A DNA stretch of 64,000 nucleotides from an uncultured Clostridia bacterium (GCA_946406145.1 CAMJJL010000001.1:1-64000), one strand, 5' to 3'. Counted from the stretch's first letter, positions 52,401-61,938 are shown. The notes: generated from the letters alone by a model not told the origin. Program-made: numbers and translations.

Positions 52401-52786
52401 TCAAAAAGTACGCGATGAAGGGCGTGATCCTCGATGACGCCGAGGTCGTCGCGCATATGGAGCATGACGGCGAGGGCGTATTCATCCCCGCTAAGCTCAA
52501 GGACGGGGTTGTGTCCGCCAACGCGGGCAGTCTGGCGACGCTCGAAGAACTGGGCGCGATCTTCCGCAGGATCGACGAGCTGACGACCGCGATGGCGCAG
52601 TCGCTCTATGACGGCGACGTTGCCGCACTGCCGCTCAAGGGCAAAAAATACGACGGATGCGCTTACTGCGTCTATCGCGCGGTATGCCTGCGCAAGGATG
52701 ACGATCCCTGCCGTGAGGCAGTGGACAGAAGCGCCGCTGAAGTATTCGAAGAACTCAGAGGAGAGGGGGATCACGATGGCACGTAA
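49442..52786 (+). CDS. addB: ATP-dependent helicase/nuclease subunit B
   Basis: Partner of AddA in the RecBCD-like double-strand-break resection complex. 1114 residues. N-terminal P-loop GRSGYGKS (7-14), inactivated-helicase middle, and a C-terminal RecB-type nuclease with SVDRVDR and VIDYKTG. Four cysteines for the Fe-S clasp: C in YHQCPFRYFCEYGL and the late CAYCVYRAVC. GCGGAGGAATT precedes the ATG. Overlaps addA by 11 bases. Confidence 0.95.
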   Translation: MLRFVLGRSGYGKSEYLRRRFADLAQKGEDKLLFLVPDQISFETEAAFLELLGPAVSRNIMVLGFSRLCDYVFEQTGNRFATFADDGIRHLMMSLALEQVGEELSIFDQRTDTADMRELMLSAVKEYKKCALSSDVLRTAAESAEDDTLRAKLKDTALVYDAYNAIMERSYMDPLDSLTKVSELLPDHPLFEGYTIALDAFYGFTAQEYDVIEQLLMMSSEMFVALTDDCRPDSENLFFVPRRTRSRLSRMARDHGIEIAPLTTNHTPYRFRNEALIALEGNAYRLEKEPYTESADTVTVYRASGLYDECDFVARTIRALVEDGARYRDIAVICRSADRYTGILESYFEKYGIRCFMDKPQNIDAMPMVRLVTAAFQIVNRGFQREDVLSLLKTGLCSYSVGDIADFENYLFVWDISGRKFDTPFTASPDGFTDEMNDRQREILNRVEALRADIIGTLRDFAFSVKDTDGRSIARALMKLLYQLHVDDNINTLCDAYEAQGEHELAADLIRMWNVLCGILDKTVAVIGGYMMTPKRFAELLYTNFAASEVSTIPRGMDEVDVSTADRSLISDKRIVFLIGALDGEFPHTPVEAGVFTDDERVLLKETLHLPLSDSIEELIATERYYAYSALTAAGERLYLSFPAADMRGEILTPSDIISEVDLSLSKHRFINYDMVPIGERLRSKRAAFDYLVSRYHSRSADIAALKAYFSEDEEYRDVIRSIEDVLSRRVRKIRDMELTKALFGKEMRLSSTKIDVYHQCPFRYFCEYGLHIRERRKATVDALEYGTLMHHIFEVFFSRCSREEYMEMDESTIEGIVSDILDKYIDTHFGGTQEKSERFLYLLYRTKATATRLLLHMIRELSQSDFIPVDFELGVGEDIPDYSVEMKDGLRLSVRGSVDRVDRCDADGKSYIRVIDYKTGTKEFNINDLLYGLNLQMFIYLYAIRKNGADRYGEITPAGVLYMPAVSPSVSADPDTPEAKIRSELIKKYAMKGVILDDAEVVAHMEHDGEGVFIPAKLKDGVVSANAGSLATLEELGAIFRRIDELTTAMAQSLYDGDVAALPLKGKKYDGCAYCVYRAVCLRKDDDPCREAVDRSAAEVFEELRGEGDHDGT

Positions 52787-55700
52787 CTGGACGGAGCATC
52801 AGCTCGACGCGATCACAGCACGCGGCGGTTCCGTGATTGTTTCGGCAGCAGCAGGATCGGGCAAGACTGCGGTATTGGTCGAGCGCGTGATCCGACTGAT
52901 CACCGATACCGAAAACGGCGTGGACGCCGACCGACTGCTGGTCGTGACCTATACCCGTAAGGCTGCCGCAGAGCTCAAGGGCAGGCTCAGGGAGGCGTTG
53001 ACCGACTGCGTCCGCAAGGACCCCTCCAATCCGTTTTTGATCCGTCAGCAATCCCTGCTCGGCAAGGCGCATATTTCTACCGTGGACTCGTTCTGTATGT
53101 CGCTGTGCAAGGAGTATTTCTTCCTGCTCGGCATCGACCGCGGCATCCGTATCGCCGATGCAGGTGAATTGAGCGTGATGCGCGCCGACGCAATGCGCCT
53201 GACGCTCGATCTCTTGTATGAGGAGAAGGATCCGAAGTTCCATCGTCTGGTGGAGACCTTCGCCTCCGCGCGCGGCGACAGCAGGCTGGAGGATCACATC
53301 AGTCGCCTGTACGACTTTTTGCGCTCCCATCCGTTCCCCGAGCGCTGGATGGAGGAAAAGCTCGCCTACTACACCGACTTTACCGAGGTGGGTGATACGG
53401 TGTGGGGTCGGATCATTGCGGAGTTTACACGTGAGGCGGCGGATTATTTGCAGCTGCTCAATGACCGTGCGCTTGACGCGATCTCGCTGGATGAAAAGCT
53501 CTATGATAAGAACTTTTCGCTGTTCGATTCCTATCGCGTGTTCTGTGAGCGCTTGCACAGCGCCGTCAAGCAGGAGAGCTGGAATCTGATCCGCGATACC
53601 CTTCATTCCTTTGAAGCAGGCCGCCTGTCTACGCCGCGCGGCTATGCCGACAATCCGCTCAAGCTGGAGGCGGCGTCTGCGCGCGACATCTTTAAGGACA
53701 CCGTCAAATCGCTCCAAAAGCTCTATACGCAGGAGGAAGCATTGTGCTTGTATGACATCGAGCGTCTCAAGGATTATGCGGAACAGCTGTTCAAGGCGGT
53801 GAGCCTGTTCGATCGGCATTACGCCATGCTCAAAAAAGAAAACAGCGTAGCGGACTACGCTGATATCGAGCACTGGGTGCTGTCACTGATCGTCGATCGG
53901 GATACGATGACCGCCACCGACGTCGCGCGTGAGATATCGTCACGCTTTGACTATATCATGGTGGACGAGTACCAGGACGCGAACGAGGTACAGGATACCA
54001 TCTTCAAGACCATCTCCCGTGATGAGACCAATCTGTTCGTTGTCGGTGACGTCAAGCAGAGCATCTACGGCTTCCGCCAGGCAATGCCTGAATTGTTCTT
54101 AAAAAGAAAAAACAATGCTGCTATTTATGATAGAGAAACAAAAGATTTTCCTGCAAAAATAATTCTTGAAAAGAATTTTAGAAGTGACAGCGCCGTGTTG
54201 TCCGCCGTCAATTTCTTCTTCAAAAAATTGATGTCAACGGCAGTCGGCGATATCGAATATAATGAGGAGGAAATGCTCTTCCCGGGCGCTGTATACGCGC
54301 CGCAGAAGGAGCCTGCCGTCGAGCTGGATCTGATCGACAAAGAAGCGGTCGGGGAGGAGGATTCCGCGATCGCGGAAGCGCGCTATATCGCCGAGCGTAT
54401 CCTGCAGATGGTCGCCGAGGATTATCCCGTCAAGGAGGGCGACTCCTACCGGCCTGTGACCTTCGGCGACTTCGCCGTTCTGATGCGCAACCTGTCGAGC
54501 TACGGCGCGGTCTACCGCGAGGTGTTCGAGCTGTACGGCATTCACGCCCATAGTGAGAGCGGCGCGGGATTTTTGGACAGCAGAGAGATCATGCTGATCA
54601 CCAACTTTTTGCGTGTCATCAACAATCCCGCCCTCGATATCGAGCTGTTGAGTGTCGTGATGAGTCCGGTGTTCGCCTTTGATGAGGATGACCTCGCGCG
54701 TATCCGTATCGGACAGCGCAAGGGCTCGCTCTATGCGGCGATCACACTGGACGCGGAAAAGGGAAATCAAAAGAGCAAAGCCTTTCTCGATGAACTGTCG
54801 TATTATCGGAACGTGTCCGTGACCGTGCCGTTATATCAACTGATCACCTTGATCTATGAGCGCTCATCGTTCATGGCGATCCTCTCCGCTTCCGACAGCG
54901 CGAGCGCGACCGATAACCTGCGCCTGCTGCTCGATTACGCGCGTGCGTTTGAACAGAATACTCATCGCGGATTATCGGCGTTCGTCAACTACCTTGACCG
55001 ACTGATCGAGGACGGCTCCGACCTGCCTTCGGCGTCGGGCGACAGCGGTGGTGATTACGGCGTGGAATTGATGACTGTCCATGCGTCAAAGGGACTCGAG
55101 TTCCCGATCTGCTTTATCGCGAACACCGCGCGCAAGTTTGTGTCCGACGCGTCGAATTCGGTACTGCTCCATTCGCGCTTCGGCTACGCGCAAAAGCTCT
55201 ATGATCCGGCACTTTCCGCCAACTTCAACACCATGCCGCGCAATGCGCTGGCGATAGAGATCAGCCGTGACGAGATGAGCGAGGAGCTGCGCGTGCTCTA
55301 TGTCGCGATGACGCGCGCCAAGCAAAAGCTGATTCTGCTTGCGACTCCCTCGCGATCGGTTGCCTCTTACATAAGCGGAATCGCAAAGAAGCTCGCCGGT
55401 CAGCGCGAGATCTCACCCTTTGCGGTGCGCTCCGCCAACGCGCTGTCCGATTGGCTGGTCATGTGCGCCCTGCTCCACCCCGACGGTGAAACACTGCGTG
55501 AATACGCAGGGGTATCCGCGGATTGTGAACCGCAGGCTGATTTCACGTTTACCTGCCGTGTGATCGACACGCCGTTTGACGCGGAGGATACGGAAGAGAT
55601 CGCGACGGATCGTCAGGATGTTCAGGTGAACACCGCCCTGCTCGACGAGCTGAAGCAGCATGTGGATTATCGTTATCCGTATGAGGCGATCGAAGCCCTG

Positions 55701-56315
55701 CCCGTCAAGGTAGCGGCATCAACGCTGGCGCATCAGATGACCGATAAAGCGTATGAGCGCTACCTTGATCGACCCGCGTTTCTGCAGGGTGAAAAGCTCA
55801 CCTCCGCCGAGAAAGGCACTGCGCTGCACGCGTTCATGCAGTTTGTCGATTTTGCCGCGGCAAGAGTGGATATGGAAGCACAGCTTAACCACCTGCACGC
55901 CGACGGCTACCTGACCGACGCGCAGGTGAACAGCATTGATAAAGATCGCGCCGCGCGCTTTATCCAAAGTGATCTGGTTACACGCTGTCTGAAAGCTGAC
56001 GAAGTGTATAAGGAATACCGCTTCAATGTCAAGATCCCTGCGAAACTGGTTGATCCCGAGATCGATACCGCCTTCCGTGAGGAAAAGGTGATCCTGCAGG
56101 GTGCGGTGGATCTGGCGTTTGTCGAGGACGGAGAACTCGTGATCGTTGATTACAAGACCGACCGCGTCAAGGATCCGCAAGCCCTCAATGATTGCTATTC
56201 GTCCCAGCTGATGCTGTACAAGGACGCGATGGAGGAGTGTCTCGGACTGCCCGTCAAGGAATGTCTGATCTATTCGATCTATCACAGCGCACAGATCGAA
56301 GTATACCGTAAATGA
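52776..56315 (+). CDS. addA: ATP-dependent helicase/nuclease subunit A
   Basis: UvrD-like helicase plus nuclease. 1179 residues from ATG 52776 (GGAGAGGGGG upstream). Motifs: Q-motif WTEHQLDAI, Walker A AAAGSGKTA (about 23-31), Walker B DYIMVDEYQDANEVQD, motif III GDVKQSIYGFRQA, motif V TVHASKGLEFPICF, motif VI LYVAMTRAKQKL and the C-terminal nuclease motif ELVIVDYKTDRVK. Intact on all points. Confidence 0.96.
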   Translation: MARNWTEHQLDAITARGGSVIVSAAAGSGKTAVLVERVIRLITDTENGVDADRLLVVTYTRKAAAELKGRLREALTDCVRKDPSNPFLIRQQSLLGKAHISTVDSFCMSLCKEYFFLLGIDRGIRIADAGELSVMRADAMRLTLDLLYEEKDPKFHRLVETFASARGDSRLEDHISRLYDFLRSHPFPERWMEEKLAYYTDFTEVGDTVWGRIIAEFTREAADYLQLLNDRALDAISLDEKLYDKNFSLFDSYRVFCERLHSAVKQESWNLIRDTLHSFEAGRLSTPRGYADNPLKLEAASARDIFKDTVKSLQKLYTQEEALCLYDIERLKDYAEQLFKAVSLFDRHYAMLKKENSVADYADIEHWVLSLIVDRDTMTATDVAREISSRFDYIMVDEYQDANEVQDTIFKTISRDETNLFVVGDVKQSIYGFRQAMPELFLKRKNNAAIYDRETKDFPAKIILEKNFRSDSAVLSAVNFFFKKLMSTAVGDIEYNEEEMLFPGAVYAPQKEPAVELDLIDKEAVGEEDSAIAEARYIAERILQMVAEDYPVKEGDSYRPVTFGDFAVLMRNLSSYGAVYREVFELYGIHAHSESGAGFLDSREIMLITNFLRVINNPALDIELLSVVMSPVFAFDEDDLARIRIGQRKGSLYAAITLDAEKGNQKSKAFLDELSYYRNVSVTVPLYQLITLIYERSSFMAILSASDSASATDNLRLLLDYARAFEQNTHRGLSAFVNYLDRLIEDGSDLPSASGDSGGDYGVELMTVHASKGLEFPICFIANTARKFVSDASNSVLLHSRFGYAQKLYDPALSANFNTMPRNALAIEISRDEMSEELRVLYVAMTRAKQKLILLATPSRSVASYISGIAKKLAGQREISPFAVRSANALSDWLVMCALLHPDGETLREYAGVSADCEPQADFTFTCRVIDTPFDAEDTEEIATDRQDVQVNTALLDELKQHVDYRYPYEAIEALPVKVAASTLAHQMTDKAYERYLDRPAFLQGEKLTSAEKGTALHAFMQFVDFAAARVDMEAQLNHLHADGYLTDAQVNSIDKDRAARFIQSDLVTRCLKADEVYKEYRFNVKIPAKLVDPEIDTAFREEKVILQGAVDLAFVEDGELVIVDYKTDRVKDPQALNDCYSSQLMLYKDAMEECLGLPVKECLIYSIYHSAQIEVYRK

Positions 56316-56316
56316 T

Positions 56317-56471
56317 AAAAGGCTCCCATTCGGGACATTACCTTTGAGCAAGGAAATGTATCTCGCTGACGCTCGGTCAGTTGATGCAATTCCTCAGTCA
56401 CCGTTCGGTGACAGCTCCTTTTACCAAAAGGAGCCTCCTTGCTCATGGAAGATGTCCGTGAGGGAGCCTTT
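56317..56471. repeat. family B long inverted repeat between convergent genes
   Basis: AAAAGGCTCCC (56317-56327) and GGGAGCCTTT (56462-56471) are the outer ends, with GGACATTACCTTTGAGCAAGG pairing imperfectly to the stretch at 56438-56456. The centre holds the CTCGCTGACGCTCGG and GTCACCGTTCGGTGAC modules. It starts right after the addA stop and ends one base before the leftward gene's stop, so it may act as a terminator for both. Confidence 0.65.
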
Positions 56472-56472
56472 G

Positions 56473-58056
56473 TTATGCTGTGATGATTTTTTCGGCGACC
56501 TTGATGCCGTCGACGGCAGCGGATACGATACCGCCTGCGTAGCCTGCGCCTTCGCCGCAGGGATACAGTCCTTTCAGACTCACGCTCTGCATGCTCTCAT
56601 CACGCGTGATGCGGATGGGGGAGGAGCTGCGGCTTTCCACCGCGGTGAGGATCGCGTCGGGATGGTTGAAGCCGTGCAGCCTGCGGTCGATCATCGGGAT
56701 CGCCTCGCGCAGAGAGTCGGTCACAAACGGCGGCAGGATGTCATCCATATTCGCAAAGCTCGTGCCGGGCTGATAGCTCGGTGTGACCTCGCCGAGTCGG
56801 GCGGAGATATCCTTGTTAAGGAAGTCGCCGACGCGGGTGATCGGCGCGCGGTAATCGCCGCCTCCTGCGACAAACGCCCTGCGTTCCAGTTCTCTTTGCC
56901 AGAACATACCCTTGAGCTGATGCTCGCCCTCGATATCGTCGGGATAAACAGATACAAGGAGCGCCGCGTTGGAGTTGATCTTGTCGCGCGCAAATTCGCT
57001 CATGCCGTTGGTGACAACGCTGTTTTCTTCACTCTGTGCCGCGACGACCACGCCGCCCGGACACATGCAAAAGGTATATACACCGCGTCCATCCTTGAGG
57101 TGGACGTTTTGTTTATAATAGGCGGCAGGCAACCGATAATGCGCCTCACCGTATTGGGAGCGGTCGATGTTCTCGCGCAGATGCTCGATACGCACGCCGA
57201 CAGAGAACGGTTTGGGTTCGATGTGGATATCCATATGATGGAGCCGTTCAAAGGTATCGCGCGCACTGTGACCGATCGCGAGCACGATCTCGTTACATTC
57301 GATCAGCCGCTTTGCGCCGTGATGTTCGACCTCTGCGGCGGTGACGGCGCCGTTATTCGTTTTGATATCGATCAGCTTGGTGTCAAAGTAGATCTCAGCG
57401 CCGTGAGCAATCAGATCCTCGCGGATGTTTTTGACGGTGTCGCGCAGCTTGTCCGTGCCGATATGCGGCTTGGCGTTGTACAGGATCTCTTCGGGAGCGC
57501 CGTGCGCGGCAAATTCGAGGAGCACCTTGCGCGATCTGCCGTCCTTGGTGCCGGTGTTGAGCTTGCCGTCCGAGAACGTGCCTGCGCCGCCCTCGCCGAA
57601 CTGCACATTACATTCGGTGTCAAGGACAGCCTTCTGCCACATTCGGTCGACGGCTTTGGCGCGTTCCTCCACACACGATCCGCGTTCGATCACGATGGGG
57701 CGGATACCGCTTTGCGCTAACGTCAGCGCACAGAACAATCCGGCAGGACCCGTGCCGACGATCAGCGGACGCTTATTCTTGTCCTTCGGCGTCAAGGAAA
57801 TATAGCGGTATGGTTCGGTGATAACGGCATTTTTGCATTTGGCTTTACTGAGCGCCGCCTGTTCGTTACCGCTCAGCGTGATGTCGATGCTCGTGGTATA
57901 GTGAATGTCGTTTTTGTGTCGCGCGTCGATGGAGCGGCGGTAGAGCGACGTTTGTTTGATCGCCTTGATCGGCACACGCAGTTCCTTGGCGCAGACCCTG
58001 CGGATGTCGTCATCTGTATAGCTCAGCGGCAATTTGATATTGCTCAGTCGTATCAT
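56473..58056 (-). CDS. FAD-dependent dehydrogenase, COG2509 type
   Basis: 527 residues from M at 58056. An N-terminal domain of about 95 residues (IRLSNIKLPLSYTDDDIRRVCAKELRVP) precedes the FAD motif VGTGPAGLFCALTLAQSG (about 100-117); GEGGAGTFSDGKLNTG, VLAIGHSARDTFE and the late YPCGEGAGYAGGIVSAAVDG are family marks. Predicted flavoprotein oxidoreductase, substrate unknown. The start overlaps the upstream flavoprotein stop as ATGA. Confidence 0.87.
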   Translation of the reverse strand: MIRLSNIKLPLSYTDDDIRRVCAKELRVPIKAIKQTSLYRRSIDARHKNDIHYTTSIDITLSGNEQAALSKAKCKNAVITEPYRYISLTPKDKNKRPLIVGTGPAGLFCALTLAQSGIRPIVIERGSCVEERAKAVDRMWQKAVLDTECNVQFGEGGAGTFSDGKLNTGTKDGRSRKVLLEFAAHGAPEEILYNAKPHIGTDKLRDTVKNIREDLIAHGAEIYFDTKLIDIKTNNGAVTAAEVEHHGAKRLIECNEIVLAIGHSARDTFERLHHMDIHIEPKPFSVGVRIEHLRENIDRSQYGEAHYRLPAAYYKQNVHLKDGRGVYTFCMCPGGVVVAAQSEENSVVTNGMSEFARDKINSNAALLVSVYPDDIEGEHQLKGMFWQRELERRAFVAGGGDYRAPITRVGDFLNKDISARLGEVTPSYQPGTSFANMDDILPPFVTDSLREAIPMIDRRLHGFNHPDAILTAVESRSSSPIRITRDESMQSVSLKGLYPCGEGAGYAGGIVSAAVDGIKVAEKIITA

Positions 58057-59270
58057 AGATGATCCCCCACGCACATGCCGCTCGCAAAAGCAAACTGGAG
58101 GTTGTAGCCGCCGCAGTCGCCGTCGATATCCAGTGTCTCGCCGATGATATACAGTCCGCGGTGACGGTTGCTTTCAAAGGTGTGTGGATCGATCTCACTG
58201 AGCCTGACGCCGCCTGCGGTGACCTGCGCTTTCCTGAAATCATGATTCTCTATACACACAAAACGCCAGTCGGTGATATGGCGGCACAACAACTTTATTT
58301 CTTTTACAGAAATATCTTTGCAGGAAGCGGAGGGCTTGACGCCGCATGATTTCAACAGCGCCAGTCCGATATTTTTATGGAACATTCCGGTGAAGAGCTC
58401 GCCGCAGGTCGCGTCTTTGTTGCGCTTACATCTTAGTTTGATCTCCTGCTCGACCTGCTCATCAGAGAAATCGGGCAAAAGATTGAGCCGGATCTCACAG
58501 CCGCCGCAATTGGCGTGTCGGGATAGATTGAAGATGCAGATACCCGATAGTGCGTTTTCGGTGAACTGCACCTCGCCTCGTTCGGTTTTGATGATCTTTT
58601 TGTCACGGAACAAGGTCGCTTCTGCCGTCGCGCGGATCCCTTTGAGCGATTTCAATATCTCGCTTTTCACCCTGACGGGAGAGAGAGAGGGGCTGAGCTT
58701 TGTCATGCTCAAGCCCAGTGATCGCAACAACTCGCGGCTGTCGCTGTCCCTTCCTGCGTAATCCGCCTTGCCCCCTACGGCAATCACCAGCTTTTTGGCA
58801 GAGAGCCGCAGCTCGGGCGTCGCGATCTCATATCCCTCGGCGGACTTTTGGATGCGGCAGATATCGGCGTTGCAGATGGTCTCGATGTTGAGTTGCACGA
58901 TCCTCATGCGAAGAACGTCGAGGACGGAGTTCGCCTGATTGGACAGGGGATAGACCCTCTGCTCGCTGTCGGTATGCGTGAGCAGTCCGAGAGTGCGGAA
59001 GTATGACAAAACGGCGTCGGAATCATATTTCTTGAAAAGAATATTAATCAGTGTATCACTTCCGTCACCGTGATAGCTTTTTGCTGTGGCGCCCATATGG
59101 CTGAGGTTGCATCTGCCGTTGCCGGTGACAAGGAGCTTTTTGCCCACACGATCCGCTTTTTCCAATATGACGATCGACTGCTCGGGGTGGTTCTCCGCGG
59201 CACGGATCGCGCACATAAGACCTGCCGCTCCGCCGCCGATGATCGCCGCGTAAACGTTACGCTTCTTCAT
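58053..59270 (-). CDS. HI0933/YhiN/BaiN-type NAD(P)/FAD-dependent oxidoreductase
   Basis: 405 residues: FAD motif AIIGGGAAGLMCAIRAAE (9-26), EKADRVGKKLLVTGNGRCNLSH (37-58), and the C-terminal VTAGGVRLSEIDPHTFESNRHRGLYIIGETLDIDGDCGGYNLQFAFASG. BaiN, a family member from bile-acid-converting Clostridia, is a candidate steroid dehydrogenase, but the family is broad. The first base of its ATG is shared with the stop of the exporter upstream. Confidence 0.9.
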   Translation of the reverse strand: MKKRNVYAAIIGGGAAGLMCAIRAAENHPEQSIVILEKADRVGKKLLVTGNGRCNLSHMGATAKSYHGDGSDTLINILFKKYDSDAVLSYFRTLGLLTHTDSEQRVYPLSNQANSVLDVLRMRIVQLNIETICNADICRIQKSAEGYEIATPELRLSAKKLVIAVGGKADYAGRDSDSRELLRSLGLSMTKLSPSLSPVRVKSEILKSLKGIRATAEATLFRDKKIIKTERGEVQFTENALSGICIFNLSRHANCGGCEIRLNLLPDFSDEQVEQEIKLRCKRNKDATCGELFTGMFHKNIGLALLKSCGVKPSASCKDISVKEIKLLCRHITDWRFVCIENHDFRKAQVTAGGVRLSEIDPHTFESNRHRGLYIIGETLDIDGDCGGYNLQFAFASGMCVGDHL

Positions 59271-59770
59271 TATGCTTTGGGTGCGAAGATCGCGCCGATC
59301 GCGCCGAATACGCCCATCGATGCCAATCCCATGATCACGCCGGCAATGATGACGCCGAGCATGACGGCGATGATGCTTTTCTTAAAGCCCATGTCGAGGA
59401 TAGACGCCGCCAGTGTACCTGTCCATGCGCCGGTACCGGGCAGGGGGATGCCGACGAACAGCATCAGCGCGACAAACAGACCCTTGCCTGCTTTTGCCTG
59501 CAGTTTTTTACCGCCCTTTTCACCTTTTTCCAGACAGAAGGTGAAGAACTTGCCGATGTATTTTTTGTCCTTGCCCCACTCGAGCACCTTGCGCGCAAAG
59601 AGGTAGATGAACGGTACGGGGAGCATGTTGCCGATGATGGCAAGAATGTACACGACGACCATGTTGAGATTGCCGCCGAGATTGTTGACGCCGACGGCAT
59701 ACGGGATCGCGCCGCGCAGCTCGATCAGCGGCACCATGGAAATCAAAAATACGATGATATAATGAAGCAT
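59270..59770 (-). CDS. small multidrug export (COG2426) family membrane protein
   Basis: 166 residues, about four or five membrane segments: MLHYIIVFLISMVPLIELRGAIPYAVG, VVVYILAIIGNMLPVPFIYLFARKVLEW, GLFVALMLFVGIPLPGTGAWTGTLAASILDM and a C-terminal pair. The ELRGAIP and PLPGTGAWTG motifs are typical of the family (VTT/DedA relatives). Transport role is by family name only. First gene of a three-gene leftward operon; AAGGAGATTCCCT precedes the ATG. Confidence 0.87.
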   Translation of the reverse strand: MLHYIIVFLISMVPLIELRGAIPYAVGVNNLGGNLNMVVVYILAIIGNMLPVPFIYLFARKVLEWGKDKKYIGKFFTFCLEKGEKGGKKLQAKAGKGLFVALMLFVGIPLPGTGAWTGTLAASILDMGFKKSIIAVMLGVIIAGVIMGLASMGVFGAIGAIFAPKA

Positions 59771-59906
59771 AGGGAATCTCCTTTTTATTCAGACGATCCG
59801 CATACCTGTTTTGCGATATCGTCCTTTCTCTCCATAGCATTATAACTGAAAAAAGCAGTCTTTTCAACTCTAATTTGAAGGATTGATAAAACTTATATGA
59901 TTCCGT

Positions 59907-59935
59907 TTGACAACTTATGCGGAATGGATTAGAAT
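59907..59935 (+). promoter_or_regulatory. promoter of the VanZ-like gene
   Basis: TTGACA (59907-59912), a 17-base spacer and TAGAAT (59930-59935), a near-consensus SigA promoter 46 bases before the start. Confidence 0.8.
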
Positions 59936-59981
59936 AGACTCGGCTTATTATGATAACAAAATCGCAAAAAACAGGTGAAGA

Positions 59982-60467
59982 ATGAAAGAAAAAAAGCTGA
60001 TAATCGCGCGCGTGATCCTGACGGTGCTGACGGTAGCGGCGGTCGCCGCGATCTTCTTCAATTCATCACAGAGCGCGATCGAATCGACCGAGCGCAGTTC
60101 GCCCTTGACCGACTGGGTCAACGGCATACTGTCGGGACTTTCGATCCCGTTCAGCGTGACGGAAAAATTCATACGCAAGCTGGCGCATTTTACCGAGTAC
60201 GCGATCCTCGGCACAATGCTGAGCGTGACATATTATTTGTATCTTCTCAAGATCAGAACAGCGCTGATATCCACATTGATTACAGGCGCGGCTATCGCGG
60301 TGATCGACGAGATCGTCCAGCTGTTTTCTGAGGGGCGATCGTGCCAGATCAGCGATATGCTGCTCGATTTTAGCGGCGTCGCGTTCGCGTCCGTGATCGT
60401 GATGCTGATTATTCGGTTGATAGAGAGAAAGCGTTGTAACAAACAACCCGATGCAACATCAAAATGA
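59982..60467 (+). CDS. VanZ family membrane protein
   Basis: 161 residues with four membrane helices; KLAHFTEYAILGTML and DEIVQLFSEGRSCQISDMLLDFSG are the VanZ signature. VanZ itself gives low teicoplanin resistance, but most relatives in Clostridia have no known drug role and may act in the envelope. AGGTGAAGA precedes the ATG. 35 bases before the MATE gene, probably one operon. Confidence 0.88.
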   Translation: MKEKKLIIARVILTVLTVAAVAAIFFNSSQSAIESTERSSPLTDWVNGILSGLSIPFSVTEKFIRKLAHFTEYAILGTMLSVTYYLYLLKIRTALISTLITGAAIAVIDEIVQLFSEGRSCQISDMLLDFSGVAFASVIVMLIIRLIERKRCNKQPDATSK

Positions 60468-60502
60468 ATATGAGTTCTTGTTTTCGGAAGGAAGGGTAAA
60501 AC

Positions 60503-61888
60503 GTGAGTGAGGTTTCTCAGAATAAAATGGGCGTAAAGCCGATGCTCCCCCTGTTGATGGGAATGTCGCTGCCGGCTATGCTGTCGATGATGATACAGGC
60601 GCTGTACAATGTGGTTGACAGTATCTTTGTCGCACGCTATTCGCCCGACGCACTGCAGGCGGTGTCGCTGGCGTATCCGCTGCAGATGATCCTGATCTCG
60701 TTTGCCGTCGGTACGGCGGTGGGCGTCAACTCGCTGATCGCGCGCCGACTGGGCGCGAAGAATTATGAAGAGGCGAATAACGCCGCGACCACGGGTCTGG
60801 TGCTGGCGGTCATTGACTGGCTGGTGTTTTTGGTGCTCGGACTGACGGTATCCCGACCGTTCATTTCGCTGTTTACCTCCAATGCCGACGTCATCAAGGA
60901 CGGGTCAAGCTATCTGACCGTCGTGTTGTGTATCTCGTTTGGCATGATGATCTCCTGTATGGGGGAGAAGATCCTGCAATCGACAGGCAATATGATCATC
61001 CCGATGATCACCCAGATGCTCGGCGCGATCGTGAACATCATTTTCGATCCGCTCCTGATCTTCGGTATCGGCTTCTTTCCCCGACTGGGTGTACTCGGCG
61101 CGGCGATCGCCACTGTATTCGGTCAGATCTGCTCCATGATCTTCATCCTGATCATCCTCTTTGTCAGAAAGCATGAGGTCAAGATCCGCTTCAAGGGCTT
61201 CCGTATGCAAAAGCTCACCCTGAAAAACATCTATGCCGTCAGCTTCCCCGCGATCATCATGCAGAGCATCGGCTCGGTAATGGTGTCGGGCATCAACGCG
61301 ATCATTTCGATGGCGAATCTGACAGCGGAGTATGCCGCCGCGTATATCAACGCCTTCGGTATCTACTTCAAGCTCCAGAGCTTTGTTTTTATGCCGGTGT
61401 TCGGCTTGAGTCAGGGCGTGTCGCCGATCATCGGATACAATTACGGCGCGCGCAATAAAAAGCGGATGTTCCAGGCATTCCGTCTGGGCATCATCATCGC
61501 AGCCACGATCATGGCGGCAGGAACACTGCTGTTCCAACTTGCGCCCGAGTGGCTCCTCTCACTCTTTGAGTCAAATGATAATGTCGCCGCTAACGCGTTG
61601 CTTGCCGAGGTCGGCGTACCGATGCTGCGCATCATCAGTATCTCGTTTATCATGGCGGCGGTCGGTATCATGTTCTCGACGCTGTTCCAGGCGGTCGGCA
61701 AGGGCTTTTACAGTATGACGATGTCCGTGCTGCGCCAGTTGGTTGTGCTGCTGCCCGCGGCATATTTTCTCTCCAAAATCAACATGACTGCGATGTGGTT
61801 TTCGTTCCCGATCGCCGAGATCGTCTGCCTGATCATCGGTATCATCTTCTTTATCATGCTCCGGAAGAAGGAGTTCAGCAAGCTGTAA
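60503..61888 (+). CDS. MATE family efflux transporter
   Basis: 461 residues, 12 membrane helices in two halves: PLLMGMSLPAMLSMMIQALYNVVDSIFVAR, AVSLAYPLQMI, GVNSLIARRLG in the first; FPAIIMQSIGSVMVSGINAI and FGLSQGVSPIIGYNYGARN in the second. Sodium- or proton-coupled export of organic cations is the family function; the substrate is unknown. GTG start at 60503 with GGAAGGAAGGG. Confidence 0.93.
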   Translation: MSEVSQNKMGVKPMLPLLMGMSLPAMLSMMIQALYNVVDSIFVARYSPDALQAVSLAYPLQMILISFAVGTAVGVNSLIARRLGAKNYEEANNAATTGLVLAVIDWLVFLVLGLTVSRPFISLFTSNADVIKDGSSYLTVVLCISFGMMISCMGEKILQSTGNMIIPMITQMLGAIVNIIFDPLLIFGIGFFPRLGVLGAAIATVFGQICSMIFILIILFVRKHEVKIRFKGFRMQKLTLKNIYAVSFPAIIMQSIGSVMVSGINAIISMANLTAEYAAAYINAFGIYFKLQSFVFMPVFGLSQGVSPIIGYNYGARNKKRMFQAFRLGIIIAATIMAAGTLLFQLAPEWLLSLFESNDNVAANALLAEVGVPMLRIISISFIMAAVGIMFSTLFQAVGKGFYSMTMSVLRQLVVLLPAAYFLSKINMTAMWFSFPIAEIVCLIIGIIFFIMLRKKEFSKL

Positions 61889-61938
61889 TTTTTTATTCAC
61901 TCTCCTCATATGCTTATAGTATCATGTGGGGTGATGAT

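Noticed and set aside
52608..52775. Upstream start for addA inside addB
   Set aside because: ATG 52776 has a strong ribosome site and begins the conserved WTEHQLDAI motif; the extension is an out-of-frame reading of addB.
56344..57720. A 458-codon plus-strand frame opposite the COG2509 flavoprotein
   Set aside because: Begins in a repeat and runs antisense to a well-supported gene; no family similarity.
59982..60467. VanZ-like gene as part of a glycopeptide-resistance cluster
   Set aside because: No vanA/H/X/Y/S/R genes are nearby; the neighbours are a MATE exporter and divergent flavoproteins.
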